15,577 nucleotides of DNA from a bacterium (GTDB lineage: Bacteria; Sumerlaeota; Sumerlaeia; MVZB01): positions 1-15,577 of the forward strand of contig JAMCWS010000175.1 in the NCBI GenBank assembly GCA_023480605.1. Reading direction: 5' to 3'. The translations under genes were made by a program, and so were the position numbers. Under the pieces are notes generated by a model. The model saw only the letters and a program-made list of their open reading frames with translations, was not told the origin of the DNA and made no database searches. Shown one piece after another: positions 15,428 to 15,577 of the stretch. Within the stretch, counting starts at the first letter, position 1. Each line of letters opens with the position of its first letter.

Positions 15428-15485
15428 TTTTCTTCACAGAACGTAAAATCTGGGCGCACGACATGAATAGGGGTTGTGAAGAAAA
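15428..15485. repeat. 11-bp inverted repeat pair with 36-base spacer
   Basis: TTTTCTTCACA at 15428-15438 and its exact complement TGTGAAGAAAA at 15475-15485. It lies immediately upstream of the -35 region of the right-edge gene. It could be a pair of regulator half-sites or a stem; at 58 bp it is too short for a mobile element. No function can be assigned. Confidence 0.6.
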
Positions 15486-15494
15486 TGTTCGCTT

Positions 15495-15524
15495 TTGGCC
15501 ACCAATTGTATAGTATTATATACT
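15495..15524 (+). promoter_or_regulatory. Promoter of the right-edge gene
   Basis: TTGGCC (15495-15500, four of six), an 18-base spacer and TATACT (15519-15524, five of six). The predicted transcription start, about 15531, falls on the ribosome site, so the leader would be very short. The -10 lies inside the palindrome at 15507-15529. Confidence 0.5.
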
Positions 15525-15529
15525 ATACA
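15507..15529. promoter_or_regulatory. Perfect palindromic operator candidate overlapping the -10
   Basis: TGTATAGTAT (15507-15516), spacer TAT, and ATACTATACA (15520-15529): ten-base arms, no mismatch. The dyad covers the predicted -10 and ends 4 bases before the ribosome site, the position expected of a repressor operator. TATAGTATA-like dyads suit dimeric winged-helix repressors (for example GntR/YtrA or PadR type); this family link is from memory and unproven. The regulator may be the product of the gene that follows. Confidence 0.7.
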
Positions 15530-15543
15530 GATTGGAGGTGGCC

Positions 15544-15577
15544 ATGGAAAACGCTCACCAACTCAACGCCAGGCGCG
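15544..15577 (+). CDS. Start of an unidentified gene, cut by window edge
   Basis: Eleven codons are visible, MENAHQLNARR. A GGAGG Shine-Dalgarno sequence at 15534-15538, 5 bases before the ATG, a promoter and a palindrome directly upstream together support a real start. The visible residues are too few to identify a family. The context, with a palindromic operator on its promoter, would suit an autoregulated transcription factor, but this is only a guess. Confidence 0.6.
   Translation, partial: MENAHQLNARR

Larger units (their letters stand above)
15215..15543. other. 329-bp intergenic region after the dikinase gene
   Basis: Contains the dikinase terminator (15258-15290), an 11-bp inverted repeat pair (15428-15438 and 15475-15485), and the promoter, palindrome and ribosome site of the gene starting at 15544. 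No additional gene is supported. Confidence 0.7.

Noticed and set aside
15463..15513. 16-codon leader peptide frame ahead of the right-edge gene
   Set aside because: It has no ribosome site and lies upstream of the predicted transcription start, so it would not be in the transcript.

Overview
This window is a GC-rich bacterial chromosomal segment made of housekeeping and signalling genes. I see no phage, insertion sequence, CRISPR array, rRNA or tRNA. The gene mix (PPi-type pyruvate phosphate dikinase, FtsK with a DNA-reading winged helix, tailed HU, a DUF255 thioredoxin-fold protein, a non-HemE URO-D paralogue, and short degenerate intergenic repeats) suits an anaerobic or facultative bacterium of a deep-branching, environmentally sampled phylum (PVC group, Hydrogenedentota, Sumerlaeota or similar). 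That placement is a guess from style, not a phylogenetic result.

Layout. Positions 1-597 (minus) hold the N-terminal 199 residues of hemB, cut by the window edge at its first active-site lysine. Positions 598-852 carry three blocks of degenerate hexanucleotide repeats. Positions 853-1929 (minus) encode a URO-D superfamily protein that is probably a zinc-dependent methyltransferase-like enzyme, not HemE. Positions 2192-2845 (minus) encode a secreted DUF305-like protein, followed by a clean intrinsic terminator. Positions 3293-5362 (plus) encode a DUF255/YyaL-type protein. Positions 5671-6129 (minus) encode an HU protein with a basic tail. Positions 6595-8787 (plus) encode a GAF-GGDEF-HD-GYP cyclic-di-GMP protein behind a strong sigma70-type promoter. 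Positions 9294-11972 (plus) encode FtsK. Positions 12449-15214 (plus) encode pyruvate phosphate dikinase, closed by a near-ideal terminator. At the right edge (15544 onward) a new gene begins behind a promoter whose -10 lies inside a perfect 10-bp-arm palindrome.

The genes appear mostly to be separate transcription units, with gaps of roughly 250-500 bp. The only plausible cotranscribed pair is the URO-D-like gene and hemB, and even there a separate hemB promoter can be drawn. HU and the c-di-GMP gene diverge from facing promoters.

I found no convincing undescribed multi-gene system. The items most worth following are the hexamer repeat cluster, the palindromic operator at the right edge, the zinc-ligand pattern in the URO-D-like protein, the loop insertion in the HD-GYP domain, and the lysine-rich tails on HU and on pyruvate phosphate dikinase.
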